Positions 43,064-52,002 are shown, numbered from the stretch's first letter. The stretch: 64,000 nucleotides of DNA from Bacillus sp. N13C7 (GCF_026790065.1 NZ_JALAMO010000013.1:124001-188000); one strand, 5' to 3'. The notes: generated from the sequence alone by a model not told the origin. Made by a program: numbers and translations.

Positions 43064-44164
43064 TTAAATTAATGAGCGCCGAACAAATACGTGAACGCCT
43101 TTTGGCGCGTAAGCCGTTATTTTTTTATCGGCGTCATGCACTGTTACCCAGCCTAACCCGGAGAATACGATATCTGTCTTTTTGTCTTTTATCGTAAACG
43201 TATGGGCAACCAATTCCGGAAACTCATCTATTTCATCTTTTCCCGGAGGTGTGAGCAATTCCCCTGCATGCTTTTCATAAAGCGCGTCTGCATTCTCCAG
43301 CTTTGTTCTGTGAATCATCAGCTCATTCGGCATATAGCAAACAAAAGGAGATCTATCTCCGGACACATAATCGAACCTTGCAAGTCCGCCGAAATACAAT
43401 GTTTGCTGATCATTAAGCTGAAATGTGCGAGGCTTCAGCTCCTTTTTAGGAGATAGTATTTTCAGATCCTTTTTATTGACATAATGCGCCATTTGATGGT
43501 GGTTGATAATTCCCGGCGTGTCATAAAGCGCTGAGCCATCATCCAGCGGGATTTCAATTGCATCAAGGGTTGTGCCCGGAAATTGAGATGTCGTAATAAT
43601 ATCTTCTTCCCCTGACACTTCTTTAATAATCCGGTTAATAAAAGTTGACTTCCCTACATTGGTACACCCGACAACATAGACGTCTTTGCCATTGCGATAA
43701 TGCTCAATCGCATCAATCACTTCTCTGATCCCCTGGCCGCGTCCCGCACTGACCAAAAATACGTCAACCGGCTTTAAGCCAAGCTCCTTCGCTTCACGCT
43801 TCATCCACTGGATCAGACGCTCTCTTTTCAATGATTTAGGCAAAATATCTGCTTTATTGCCAACCAATAAAATAGGGTTTCCTCCCACCAAGCGCTGCAG
43901 CCCATTGATCCAGCTGCCGTTAAAATCAAAAATATCAACAATTTTAACAACGAGTGAATCCGTTTCCCCAATTCCGTGAAGAATGTTTAAAAAATCATCA
44001 TCCGTTAAGGAAACATCTTGTATTTCATTATAGTTTTTCAGTCTGAAGCAGCGCTGGCAAATCACATTTTCTTTCGTAAGCGATGCTGGCGGCGCGTAAC
44101 CCAGACCTGTTTTGTCTTCGGTTTGGATTGCAACTCCGCAGCCGATACAAACAACCTTTTCCAT
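43064..44164 (-). CDS. yqeH: YqeH, circularly permuted GTPase for 30S assembly
   Basis: 366-residue GTPase required for 30S maturation. An N-terminal zinc finger uses Cys6, Cys9, Cys36 and Cys39. The permuted G motifs run G4 (VGNKADIL) first, then G1 GCTNVGKSTFINR near residue 166 and G3 DTPGIINHH near 215; the C-terminal RNA-binding region follows. It lies three bases downstream of yqeG. Confidence 0.97.
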   Translation of the reverse strand: MEKVVCIGCGVAIQTEDKTGLGYAPPASLTKENVICQRCFRLKNYNEIQDVSLTDDDFLNILHGIGETDSLVVKIVDIFDFNGSWINGLQRLVGGNPILLVGNKADILPKSLKRERLIQWMKREAKELGLKPVDVFLVSAGRGQGIREVIDAIEHYRNGKDVYVVGCTNVGKSTFINRIIKEVSGEEDIITTSQFPGTTLDAIEIPLDDGSALYDTPGIINHHQMAHYVNKKDLKILSPKKELKPRTFQLNDQQTLYFGGLARFDYVSGDRSPFVCYMPNELMIHRTKLENADALYEKHAGELLTPPGKDEIDEFPELVAHTFTIKDKKTDIVFSGLGWVTVHDADKKITAYAPKGVHVFVRRSLI

Positions 44165-44167
44165 TTC

Positions 44168-44686
44168 TTACTCCTCCCACTGAATGTGCCCTTTTCGTTT
44201 GAGAGCACTCAGTATTCTGCGTTCGACCTGGCGGTTAAAGCGCGTAATGAATCCGTCAGAGGAAGCAACAGGCACGACCAAAATTGTATGGTAGCCGTTT
44301 CGGTTTCCCCCGAGCACATCGGTCAGCAGCTGGTCTCCGATGACAACGCAGTCCTCTTTTTTCAGCTCCATATTGCGCACCGCCCTGTTAAAAGCTTTGC
44401 CCATCGGTTTTCTTGCTTTATAGATGAATGGGATTCCAAGCGGTTCGGAGAAAAGTTTTACTCTTCTTTCATTATTATTAGAGACAATCGTCACTTTAAT
44501 GCCGTGCTCCTTCATTTCTTCAAACCACTCGATCAAACGCGGCGTCGCGTTCGGTCTGTCCCACTCAACAAGCGTATTATCCAGGTCAGTAATAATCCCT
44601 TTTACATTTCGTTCCTTTAATTTCTCAGGTGTAATATGAAAAATATTTTTTACAAACTCGTCAGGTAAAAAAAACTTTTTTAACAA
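44168..44686 (-). CDS. yqeG: YqeG, HAD-superfamily phosphatase
   Basis: 172-residue HAD phosphatase, related to the phosphatidylglycerophosphatase GEP4 family. Motif I DLDNTLVEWD (Asp34, Asp36), motif II VSNN near 77 and motif III/IV VIGDQLLTDVLGGN near 115 are intact. Starts at TTG 44686 behind GGAAGGG; the frame extends to 44767 but those codons overlap the regulatory region. First gene of the eight-gene ribosome/NAD cluster. Confidence 0.9.
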   Translation of the reverse strand: MLKKFFLPDEFVKNIFHITPEKLKERNVKGIITDLDNTLVEWDRPNATPRLIEWFEEMKEHGIKVTIVSNNNERRVKLFSEPLGIPFIYKARKPMGKAFNRAVRNMELKKEDCVVIGDQLLTDVLGGNRNGYHTILVVPVASSDGFITRFNRQVERRILSALKRKGHIQWEE

Positions 44687-44802
44687 AACCCGCACCCTTC
44701 CCTTTTCTTTCTCTTTAAAATGATTGTCGAAAAAAATCGAACTTGCGCCTAAAGAAAAACTGAGCAAAAAAATTTCGACAAAAATTGGGTTTCTTCACCA
44801 GG

Positions 44803-44902
44803 TGTGGATAAAATTACACACACTATCCACTCTTATTACATCACTCTTTAGACAAATTATAAACACGATACTCACAAGTTATCCACTTTTTGGTGTGGAT
44901 AA
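44803..44902. promoter_or_regulatory. DnaA-box cluster upstream of sda
   Basis: Within 100 bases: TGTGGATAA at 44803-44811 and 44894-44902 (both perfect complements of TTATCCACA), TTATCCACT at 44879-44887 and the weaker CTATCCACT at 44823-44831. DnaA is known to activate sda transcription in B. subtilis. Confidence 0.9.
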
Positions 44903-44910
44903 CAGAACGA

Positions 44911-44939
44911 TTGTTCTTATATGCATTTCATGGTAGATT
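44911..44939 (+). promoter_or_regulatory. Candidate sigma-A promoter of sda
   Basis: TTGTTC (44911-44916), 17-base spacer, TAGATT (44934-44939), directly after the last DnaA box and about 90 bases before sda. Confidence 0.6.
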
Positions 44940-45013
44940 AAAGATAACTTCAGCTCAGATGTACGCAACTTACCAATGTATGCGTCAAAATCATGAATGA
45001 TTCCAACTTTTAA

Positions 45014-45187
<174 letters not shown>

Positions 45188-45284
45188 TAGGAATTTGTCA
45201 ATTTTTCCGGGCGTATTTCCTTTTTTTACTCAGATGACTGATATTATATCACTTCGGTTACGCGCTTTACTACTGTTTTCAGCA

Positions 45285-45312
45285 AAAAACACCCCTAAAA
45301 AGAGGTGTTTTA
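45285..45312 (-). terminator. Terminator after the 44-residue sporulation-type gene
   Basis: AAAACACC / GGTGTTTT stem with flanking A and T runs. It lies between sda and the small minus-strand gene and can serve either. Confidence 0.75.
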
Positions 45313-45324
45313 AAGGGCTGGTTA

Positions 45325-45459
45325 TCATGCAAACCAATATATGCCGCCCACAACCAGGAGAACAACAACTAAAACAACGATAAAAGCGTATCCATACGCT
45401 CTGCTGGCGCCATATGGCCAGCTTCCGAAAGGATACGAATAAGAATAACCGCTGCACAT
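45325..45459 (-). CDS. YjcZ/SscA-like small sporulation membrane protein
   Basis: 44-residue frame starting at ATG 45459, eight bases after AAAGGAGG. Residues 1-22 are rich in Tyr, Gly and Ser (MCSGYSYSYPFGSWPYG), and residues about 24-43 form a hydrophobic helix (YAFIVVLVVVLLVVGGIYWF). The Gly/Tyr-rich head and the FxxIVVL-type helix match the YjcZ family of small spore proteins. Whether 168 has an annotated gene here I do not recall. A terminator follows; yqeF is upstream on the same strand. Confidence 0.75.
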   Translation of the reverse strand: MCSGYSYSYPFGSWPYGASRAYGYAFIVVLVVVLLVVGGIYWFA

Positions 45460-45534
45460 GTGAAGCGCCTCCTTTAATAAGGTTTTACAACAGCCTATGT
45501 AGGAGAAGTAAAATGGCTTAGGCCGTTGTCCGGC

Positions 45535-46266
45535 TCAGCGCTTCAAAACCTGCCCATCTTGTATTCCTTCAAATACAATCCTTGCCCCTTTAGGTGTCAT
45601 ATGATTGCCTGAAGGATCTATCAGACCGGATTGGATAAGCGCTTCATCAGTTGCTTTTCCGCCGTCTGCTTCTATAAAATGCTTCCAGTTGTCTACAAGA
45701 GGGACATCCAGGCGCTTCGACACATCTCTTGTAATATCATTGTATGAGTTGTGCCATTTCCTCGCCCCGCCTTTCGGTTCAAAAGCAGCTGCTTTATATC
45801 TGGAATAGTAAAAGAGATGGTTCTTCCCGTTTCCTTCAATAATTGGGATACATGTCATTAAGATCGGCTTGATTCCGTGTTTTCTGCTTTCTTTAATAAA
45901 ATAAACCAGATTTTCTCTAAAACGCTGTTTCGACACTCTCGGTTTTCCCTCAGTTAGGATCGCGGCGTCATTGGTGCCAAACATAATAAACAAATGCTTC
46001 GGTTTTTGTTCCAGCACATCTGTCTGAAACCGCAGACGGGCATCCTCTGTTGTCTGTCCGCCAATTCCCGCATTGAGTATATCTAGCTTTCCTCGTTCAG
46101 CTGTTTTTAATATATTGACCCACTGCTGTGCTTTGGGATAGTCGCGATAGTCCCAATTAGAGCCTCGCGTATTGCTGTCACCAAATGCCACAACGTCTTC
46201 GTATCCCTTTCCATCGCATCCCGCTGCAATGAACAGCAGAAGGAAAAGGATAAAAAAATGTTTCAT
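45535..46266 (-). CDS. yqeF: YqeF, SGNH-hydrolase lipoprotein
   Basis: 243-residue exported lipoprotein esterase/lipase. The N-terminal signal MKHFFILFLLLFIAAGC ends at a lipobox cysteine (Cys17). SGNH blocks: AFGDSNTRG (Ser nucleophile) near residue 30, GIGGQTTED, IMFGTNDAAI, and the C-terminal Asp-His pair in DPSGNHMTPKGA. Substrate unknown. Single-gene unit with a GGAGGTG ribosome site. Confidence 0.9.
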   Translation of the reverse strand: MKHFFILFLLLFIAAGCDGKGYEDVVAFGDSNTRGSNWDYRDYPKAQQWVNILKTAERGKLDILNAGIGGQTTEDARLRFQTDVLEQKPKHLFIMFGTNDAAILTEGKPRVSKQRFRENLVYFIKESRKHGIKPILMTCIPIIEGNGKNHLFYYSRYKAAAFEPKGGARKWHNSYNDITRDVSKRLDVPLVDNWKHFIEADGGKATDEALIQSGLIDPSGNHMTPKGARIVFEGIQDGQVLKR

Positions 46267-46515
46267 CTTTACACCTCCAAAAGCCTCACCTTAATGTTAT
46301 ACCTCTGTTCTCTTTCGTTCAACGAAGAGTTTTTTGTTATAATTGTTTTTTCCTATTGTTTAACGTGTCCCCCTCAGTGAAAATCATGCTGCTTTCCTTT
46401 TTGCATATCTGGTGATTCTGTTAAAATTCCCTTCTTCTCAATTGAAAAAACACGCAGGCTAAAGGAAAGACAACCTGAATCCGTACTGGAAACAGGTTAT
46501 CCCTTAACTCTGCAT

Positions 46516-47268
46516 TTATCTTAACTTCGATTTGAGCTTGGCCTTTGTTTTTGGGCCATAGATCCCGTCTGCAGTTAATCCGTTCATAAGCTGAAAACGT
46601 TTGACGGCATTTGCAGTTTTTGGTCCATAAACCCCGTCTATCCCATTATTTTTGGCACCCTTATCAGGATAAAAATAAAGCACGGCTAACGCCTTTTGCA
46701 ACTGCAGGACTTTCGTGCCCTTTCGATAAGGCGATGTGAGTTTTATAATACCTGATGGCAGCAAATATGTTGGAGATGGCTCTTTTGGAGGTGTATCGGA
46801 GGAAGAAATTCCGTTGATAAAAGAATTCCAGTGATCCAAGAGTTTGCGCGGACAATTTTTACCGGACCATTTTTTGTGGGGAACGACATGATTCAACGGG
46901 ATATTGTTTTCCTCCATTAGTTTTCGGATCAGCCACTGGGCATTTGCTGTTGCTTGATCAAAATTCCCGTCTGCATTTTCACAGATTTCAATCCCGATCG
47001 ATTTGCGGTTGCCTGTCCCATTTGTACCGTCTCCCGCATGCCAGCCGTTTTCATTTAAAGGAAGATGCTGATAGATGACTGAATCGTCAACTGTAAAATG
47101 CCAACTGACAGTTGTGCTTGGATTTTTCACATAATTGGCGTGCATTTTCGCATCCGCGCCTTTTGCGGTATTCGCGGTATTATGCACCGTAATGTAAGCA
47201 GGCGTCATCGCATAGCCGGGGCGATTATCATTTGATGCCGGTATAAAATCCTTTTTTATCGTTACCAT
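46516..47268 (-). CDS. cwlH: CwlH, N-acetylmuramoyl-L-alanine amidase
   Basis: Peptidoglycan amidase known from B. subtilis as a mother-cell lysis enzyme of late sporulation. Amidase_2 domain at about residues 20-150 with zinc ligands in YITVHNTAN and NHVVPHKKWSGKNCP, and a C-terminal PG_binding_1 domain (about 175-250, GIDGVYGPKTANAVKRFQ). No signal peptide is visible. 250 residues is normal. Starts ATG 47268 behind GGAGGGATAG. Confidence 0.94.
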   Translation of the reverse strand: MVTIKKDFIPASNDNRPGYAMTPAYITVHNTANTAKGADAKMHANYVKNPSTTVSWHFTVDDSVIYQHLPLNENGWHAGDGTNGTGNRKSIGIEICENADGNFDQATANAQWLIRKLMEENNIPLNHVVPHKKWSGKNCPRKLLDHWNSFINGISSSDTPPKEPSPTYLLPSGIIKLTSPYRKGTKVLQLQKALAVLYFYPDKGAKNNGIDGVYGPKTANAVKRFQLMNGLTADGIYGPKTKAKLKSKLR

Positions 47269-47462
47269 TTCTATCCCTCCCTACTATTAAAGAATGCAGA
47301 AAACAGAGAAATGGACAGCCTATTTTACAAGATAAAAAAGAATTGTGTTCCCAGTCTAAACATCGTTTTCAGTTGAACCGCTGAAATGACACCAGTTATA
47401 CTAACCCTAGATGACGGAGGTTTTGGCTCCTGACATCATCTTAGTTGGGAGTGACCATAGAC

Positions 47463-48089
47463 ATGTTAAAAAAGATACTAGGTATTATCATAATGATTAC
47501 TATCATTGCAGTCGGCTTTTTCCAGAAAGAAGCCTGGCTTGATGCAATCAAAGCAGGTGGGATGTTATCTTTTTTATTCAGTATGCTGCTGATTGCTGCC
47601 GATGTTTTTTTCCCAATTGTGCCGTTTGCTTTGGTAGCCGCTTTAAATGGCGCAGTGTTTGGAATGGCAAACGGGATTTGGATCACGCTGACCGGTTCAA
47701 TGCTTGGTACAATGCTGCTGTTTTTTCTCGCAAGGTACAGCTTTAGAGACTGGGCCAGAAAAAAAGTACAGTCCTACCCTGCCATCCAAAGCTACGAGGC
47801 CTCCTTCCACAAAAATGCCTTTACAGCTGTTTTATTAGGAAGGCTCATTCCTGTCATTCCTTCTCTTGTTATGAATGTGATATGCGGGCTGAGTCAGGTG
47901 CGCTGGCATGTTTTTTTCGTTGCGTCTTTCATAGGAAAAATCCCGAATATTGTCGTTGTTACCATCGCGGGTGCCAATTTTGCCAGCAATAAATTACTGT
48001 CTCTCAGCATTTATGGAGCCTACATTCTGATCATTATGCTGATGATTTATAAAAAGTTCCCTCATCTGCTGAAAGTGCAAAAAAAATAA
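47463..48089 (+). CDS. yqeD: YqeD, DedA/TVP38-family membrane protein
   Basis: 208-residue polytopic protein of the TVP38/TMEM64 (SNARE-associated) family, relatives of which act in lipid scrambling or carrier-lipid recycling. About six hydrophobic helices; the family signature GRLIPVIPSLVMNVICGL is near residue 135. ATG 47463 (MLKKILG) follows TTGGGAG; the frame opens 18 bases earlier. Convergent with yqeC, sharing a hairpin. Confidence 0.88.
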   Translation: MLKKILGIIIMITIIAVGFFQKEAWLDAIKAGGMLSFLFSMLLIAADVFFPIVPFALVAALNGAVFGMANGIWITLTGSMLGTMLLFFLARYSFRDWARKKVQSYPAIQSYEASFHKNAFTAVLLGRLIPVIPSLVMNVICGLSQVRWHVFFVASFIGKIPNIVVVTIAGANFASNKLLSLSIYGAYILIIMLMIYKKFPHLLKVQKK

Positions 48090-48114
48090 GGAGGCCTGTT
48101 CCCCCTTATTTTTT
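48083..48114. terminator. Bidirectional terminator of yqeD and yqeC
   Basis: AAAATAAGGAGG pairs with CCCCCTTATTTT (wobbles) with a T run for yqeD and A run for yqeC on the other strand; overlaps both gene ends. Confidence 0.8.
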
Positions 48115-48999
48115 TTCTGTCGCATGGCCTCCGAATTCATTTCGAAGCGCAGCAACAACCTTTCCTGTAAACGAATCGTCAGTTAAAGAGCGGTATCTCA
48201 TCAGAAGCGACATGGCGATCACCGGGGTTGCTGTCTGCAGATCAAGCGCTGTTTCCACCGTCCATTTCCCTTCTCCCGAAGAATGCATAATGCCTTTGAT
48301 CTGATCCAGCTTCGCATCTTTAGAGAAAGCACGCTCGGTCAGCCCCATTAGCCAAGAACGAATGACAGAGCCATGATTCCACACTCTTGCAACCTTTTCG
48401 TAGTCAAAATCAAATTGGCTGTTTTCAAGCACTTCGAATCCCTCACCGATTGCTGCCATCATTCCGTACTCAATGCCATTATGAATCATTTTCAAGAAAT
48501 GTCCGCTTCCCGCTTCACCAGCGTAAAGATATCCGTTTTCGACGGCAGCATCCCGAAACAGCGGCTCCGCAATGTCCCAGGCTTCAGGGTCTCCTCCCAC
48601 CATAAAACAGGCTCCATGGCGCGCTCCCTCCATTCCGCCCGACGTTCCGGCATCAAGATAATAGATACCCGCCTCTTTCATTTGATTGTAGCGGCGAATC
48701 GATTCTTTATAATGAGAGTTTCCGGCCTCGATGATCATATCGCCGTTACTTAATAAAGGTGTCACATCGCGCAATACAGTGTCCACAACACCGTGCGGCA
48801 CCATGACCCATAGAATACGCGGCGTATCTAATGAAGATACCAATTCGTTTAGATTCGTTGTACCTTCAGCGCCATATGCTTTCAGTTCATCAACAGCCGC
48901 TTGATTTACATCATACCCGACCGCTTGATGATTACGGTCCAAGAATTGCTTTCCTATGTTTATGCCCATTTTCCCTAAGCCGATTAATCCAAATTTCAT
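48106..48999 (-). CDS. yqeC: YqeC, short-form 6-phosphogluconate dehydrogenase
   Basis: 297-residue enzyme of the short, usually NAD-dependent 6-phosphogluconate dehydrogenase type. NAD site MKFGLIGLGKMGINIG at residues 1-16, substrate motif DAGTSGGMEGARHGACFMVGG near 116-136, catalytic Lys in HFLKMIHNGIEYGMM near 168. The family converts 6-phosphogluconate to ribulose 5-phosphate; B. subtilis has two other paralogues. Behind a GAGGAA ribosome site; single-gene unit. Confidence 0.93.
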   Translation of the reverse strand: MKFGLIGLGKMGINIGKQFLDRNHQAVGYDVNQAAVDELKAYGAEGTTNLNELVSSLDTPRILWVMVPHGVVDTVLRDVTPLLSNGDMIIEAGNSHYKESIRRYNQMKEAGIYYLDAGTSGGMEGARHGACFMVGGDPEAWDIAEPLFRDAAVENGYLYAGEAGSGHFLKMIHNGIEYGMMAAIGEGFEVLENSQFDFDYEKVARVWNHGSVIRSWLMGLTERAFSKDAKLDQIKGIMHSSGEGKWTVETALDLQTATPVIAMSLLMRYRSLTDDSFTGKVVAALRNEFGGHATEKK

Positions 49000-49274
49000 G
49001 TCAGTTCCTCCTGGTTGTCTAAAAAGCCTTTACTCTTTATGTTCCCAGTGAACTGTATTGTGATACGCAAAAACCATATGAGCTTATAGGATTTCACTGC
49101 AAAAGGTGTGTTTCTTATGCAGCCTGTGTTTTTGATTTCCCGATACCGTCTGCGCCCCCCCATCTCCGTTTCTGAGCTCTCCTTTTATAAAACCATTAAC
49201 TTATCCTTGATTTCCCAACCCATTAAGTTAAAATATGGGAAGAGAATTAGAGTTTTTCAGTAAAAGAAGGTGAC

Positions 49275-49997
49275 ATGTTGAAGGATCAATCTCACACTCT
49301 CATTGGAGTTACGAAAACCGCAGCATACTTTTTATATGCTGCACTTGGAATGATCGGCCTTACAATCGGGTATTTTATTCCGCAGATTGCAAAATGGGCT
49401 TTATCCCTTCAGTGGATTCATTTTGAAGGACCGCTCCGTATCATCACCTCTTTTCAGGGCTCATCAGCTGCATTTATCACTGCACTGCTCGTGATGTCCG
49501 CGGGAATTTGGTTCGCTCATTCGGTTATTGCAATGCTGCTGTCTGTAAAGATTACAGATGACACAGTGGAATTAATCACAGGAAAGAAAGTGCAAACGAT
49601 TCGTTCCGACGACATCGCTCTTGTGTTTATCGATCACAAACGGCTTGTCCTCCTTGGAACAGCCGGATATGAATTGGTACGCGAAGAATTTGATGAAAAA
49701 CCAGTAAAGGTCGAGAAGGCCTTTAGAAAGCATAAATATAAATGGGCAGCAGATGGTGATCCATTTAAAGGTCAATTTCGCCGGTGGATCCCTGATGCAC
49801 CAGACCTCTCCCCAGGCGCCCATGCTTTATTGAAAGCTCGTCACAATGCACTGAAAGACGAGGAAACAGACGATGTTGAAGAATTCCGTCTCGAACTGGC
49901 ACAGCTGGGCATCGTTGTTCGAGACGAAGGAACACGCCAGTATTGGCGAAAAGCAGAGACCTATCCTCCGAACCTTCAGCATCATGAAGGTTCGTAA
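49275..49997 (+). CDS. yqeB: YqeB, membrane protein of unknown function
   Basis: 240-residue protein with two N-terminal membrane helices (about residues 13-37 and 57-90, ITALLVMSAGIWFAHSVIAM) and a cytoplasmic C-terminal region of about 140 residues rich in Lys, Asp and Glu. I know it only as a conserved Bacillus gene beside nucB. ATG 49275 lies right at a GAAGGTGAC site, so TTG 49278 might be the real start. Terminated by a hairpin facing nucB. Confidence 0.82.
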   Translation: MLKDQSHTLIGVTKTAAYFLYAALGMIGLTIGYFIPQIAKWALSLQWIHFEGPLRIITSFQGSSAAFITALLVMSAGIWFAHSVIAMLLSVKITDDTVELITGKKVQTIRSDDIALVFIDHKRLVLLGTAGYELVREEFDEKPVKVEKAFRKHKYKWAADGDPFKGQFRRWIPDAPDLSPGAHALLKARHNALKDEETDDVEEFRLELAQLGIVVRDEGTRQYWRKAETYPPNLQHHEGS

Positions 49998-50001
49998 CAA
50001 C

Positions 50002-50030
50002 AGAGGCTCAAGATTGAGCCTCTTCTATTT
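50002..50030. terminator. Bidirectional terminator of yqeB and nucB
   Basis: AGAGGCTCA pairs perfectly with TGAGCCTCT around a 4-base loop, followed by a T-rich tail; placed between converging yqeB and nucB. Confidence 0.85.
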
Positions 50031-50439
50031 ACTGCACAATAAACAGTACTCTCGTGCCGTCAGGATAACCGCTCATTTGATTCCCTACCCACGAGCCGGC
50101 CCCGCGATTATCTGAAGGTGTCACGTATCGGACGTCAGCTCCTGCACCGCCTTCCTCACAAACGGCCATCGGCCACTCATCCCGGTCATACCCCGGCTTC
50201 GTCGGAATTCCTTTTAACGATTCCGCCCGCCTTTTATCCGCTCCATCCCTGTCAATGGTGCAAATCTCAGAATGTCCCTCTGCAATCGCATCTCTAATAT
50301 GATCTCCTGTTTCCGGATAACGAGAGAGCGGAAAATACAACACTTTGTCATACAAAGAAGCTCCCTTGATCGGCTGCGGAACCATGAAAGAAAGAAAAAC
50401 CGCTGCTGCAAGAAGTAGGCCTGCCATCCATTTTTTCAT
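50029..50439 (-). CDS. nucB: NucB, secreted sporulation nuclease
   Basis: Small exported DNase made in the mother cell during sporulation. ATG 50439 ([18 protein letters not shown]) gives 136 residues with a clear signal peptide (cleavage about residue 26-30); the longer frame adds six unlikely residues. The mature domain shows the family [16 protein letters not shown] and [17 protein letters not shown] stretches. It precedes the sigK half, as in B. subtilis. Confidence 0.95.
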   Translation of the reverse strand: MKKWMAGLLLAAAVFLSFMVPQPIKGASLYDKVLYFPLSRYPETGDHIRDAIAEGHSEICTIDRDGADKRRAESLKGIPTKPGYDRDEWPMAVCEEGGAGADVRYVTPSDNRGAGSWVGNQMSGYPDGTRVLFIVQ

Positions 50440-50622
50440 TTCCATCCCCCTATACATTTATTCCATTTCAATGTATGGGCGCATGTGAAAGATTATTTAT
50501 AAAATTTGAAGCTAGCCAGCAGCGGCTCCCTGCGATAAATTTCCCGGTACAGACACAGACAGCCTCCCGCTCACATACATTTACATATAGGCTTTTGCCT
50601 ACATACTTTTGTGGAGGTGACG

Positions 50623-51060
50623 ATGGTGACAGGTGTTTTCGCAGCGCTCGGCTTTGTTGTTAAAGAGCTTGTCTTTTTAGTATCTTACGTGAAAAACAAT
50701 GCCTTTCCACAACCGCTCTCAAGCAGCGAGGAAAAAAAATACTTAGAGCTCATGGCTAAAGGGGATGAACATGCCAGAAACATGCTGATTGAGCATAATC
50801 TTCGCTTGGTCGCCCATATTGTGAAAAAATTTGAAAATACAGGTGAGGATGCAGAGGACTTAATCTCCATCGGAACAATCGGGCTGATCAAAGGAATTGA
50901 AAGCTATTCCGCCGGAAAAGGGACAAAGCTGGCGACGTATGCCGCGCGGTGTATTGAAAATGAGATTGTAATTACAAAAGGGGGGTGCAAACAAGTGACG
51001 CTTACTTTCATGAGTTTTATTTTATATAAGTCTAAATTATTCATTCTGCTACTACAATAA
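50623..51060 (+). CDS. spoIVCB: SpoIVCB, N-terminal half of sigma-K (interrupted gene)
   Basis: Codes the pro-sequence and N-terminal half of the late mother-cell sigma factor. ATG 50623 ([11 protein letters not shown]) is two bases... six bases after GGAGGTG. The hydrophobic pro-peptide (residues about 1-20) precedes the sigma region 2 ([30 protein letters not shown]). Sigma-K identity ends at CIENEI about residue 115; the following 30 residues (VITKGGCKQ... to LLLQ) come from the inserted element. A functional sigK needs excision and joining to spoIIIC, which is not in the window. Confidence 0.96.
   Translation: MVTGVFAALGFVVKELVFLVSYVKNNAFPQPLSSSEEKKYLELMAKGDEHARNMLIEHNLRLVAHIVKKFENTGEDAEDLISIGTIGLIKGIESYSAGKGTKLATYAARCIENEIVITKGGCKQVTLTFMSFILYKSKLFILLLQ
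50959..50963 (+). other. Skin recombination core (attL side)
   Basis: AATGA at the point where the sigma-K reading frame loses identity. AATGA is the 5-bp overlap reported for skin excision in B. subtilis. The partner copy would be beside spoIIIC, beyond the window. Confidence 0.8.
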
Positions 51061-51434
51061 CCGCTATATGATAATTAGCGAAATGATAAAGGCTGTTTCC
51101 AAAGGGAAGCTTCTTTTTGTTAGATAAGATTTCAAAAAAGTACACTTTTGTACATAGTACTTAGGCACATAAGAACTTCAACTAGCAAGAGAGTTAACCG
51201 TACATTTCTAAAACTCTGGAAGACCCAGTTTTGCGAGTACAATAACAATTGATATTCGCGGTTGTCGATCAAATGTTTACGCCACGTAGACAACAACCAC
51301 CTACTCGCAGAGGTTCATGGCTTTCGATTGACGAATCTATTTCCCTTATATTGAACTAACGGGAAACGTTAGTTCATAGGGAGCACACGAAGCAGATTGC
51401 CGATTGGCGACTGCTTTAAACATACCCAATATGA
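51061..51434. other. Non-coding stretch with a 9-bp inverted repeat and a dispersed-repeat fragment
   Basis: No plausible gene. GAACTAACG (51353-51361) is repeated inverted as CGTTAGTTC (51367-51375), followed by GGGAGCA and GCAGATTGCCGATTGGCGA. A diverged relative of this block, in opposite orientation, occurs at about 53,020-53,110. Confidence 0.6.
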
Positions 51435-51809
51435 TTAATCTAATTTGTTCCCAAACTTCTTTCCAAATTCCTCCATTAGATCAATGATTGGAATTAATTG
51501 CTCACCTTTTGATGTTAATGAATACTCAACACGCGGTGGCACCTCGGGATAAACTTTGCGATTAATTAAGCCATCTGCTTCTAACTCTCGAAGTTGCTTT
51601 GTGAGTGACCCTTGTGAAATCCCCCCTAAGAAAGTTTTGATTTCATTGTAACGACGTTCTTTAAACTTCAAATACCAAAGAATCAGATATTTCCAGCGTC
51701 CTGAAAGTATGGTTTGGGAATAGGTTATTCCATATATATCCATACAATCTTCACTTAATGTATCTTTATCTACTTCTTCAAACCCATTGTTACATAATTT
51801 AGACACCAT
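51435..51809 (-). CDS. HxlR-family transcription regulator
   Basis: 124-residue winged-helix regulator. The family core is clear: CMDIYGITYSQTILSGRWKYLILWYL, RRYNEIKTFLGGISQGSLTKQLRELEADGLI (given in parts) and the C-terminal LTSKGEQLIPIID. Such regulators usually control a divergent gene and sense aldehydes, quinones or redox state. Here the divergent neighbour is the NTF2-like gene at 52,077, with the remnant of another gene between. A short inverted repeat lies 22 bases upstream of the start. Confidence 0.88.
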   Translation of the reverse strand: MVSKLCNNGFEEVDKDTLSEDCMDIYGITYSQTILSGRWKYLILWYLKFKERRYNEIKTFLGGISQGSLTKQLRELEADGLINRKVYPEVPPRVEYSLTSKGEQLIPIIDLMEEFGKKFGNKLD

Positions 51810-51830
51810 TTCACCTTCATTCTGCTATTA

Positions 51831-51848
51831 AGTACAAAAAAAAGTACT
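51831..51848. promoter_or_regulatory. Candidate HxlR operator
   Basis: AGTAC-A8-GTACT inverted repeat immediately upstream of the HxlR gene. HxlR proteins are known to bind short inverted repeats of the TAC...GTA type; assignment is by position only. Confidence 0.4.
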
Positions 51849-51948
51849 ATAGCAATTATTATTGCCCTCTTCAAAAATAAGAGTAATGACTATATTGTAA
51901 TTCATGTACTCAATCGATGGCAAATTAATTAAAGGAGAGTAATCCTAA

Positions 51949-52002
51949 ATGAATAATATAAATATCTTAGCCAGGACCATGAAATACTTCATGTGGCGCT
52001 GA
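51949..52002 (+). pseudogene. 17-codon gene remnant between the HxlR and NTF2-like genes
   Basis: ATG 51949 follows a strong AAAGGAGAG site at eight bases and reads MNNINILARTMKYFMWR before a stop. A good ribosome site before such a short frame suggests that a gene once under HxlR control was deleted, leaving its start. A functional micropeptide cannot be excluded. Confidence 0.35.

Noticed and set aside
50590..50622. A precise sigma-E promoter before spoIVCB
   Set aside because: CATACTTT-like sequences are present just before the ribosome site, but spacing to a -35 element and to the start is not convincing enough to annotate.
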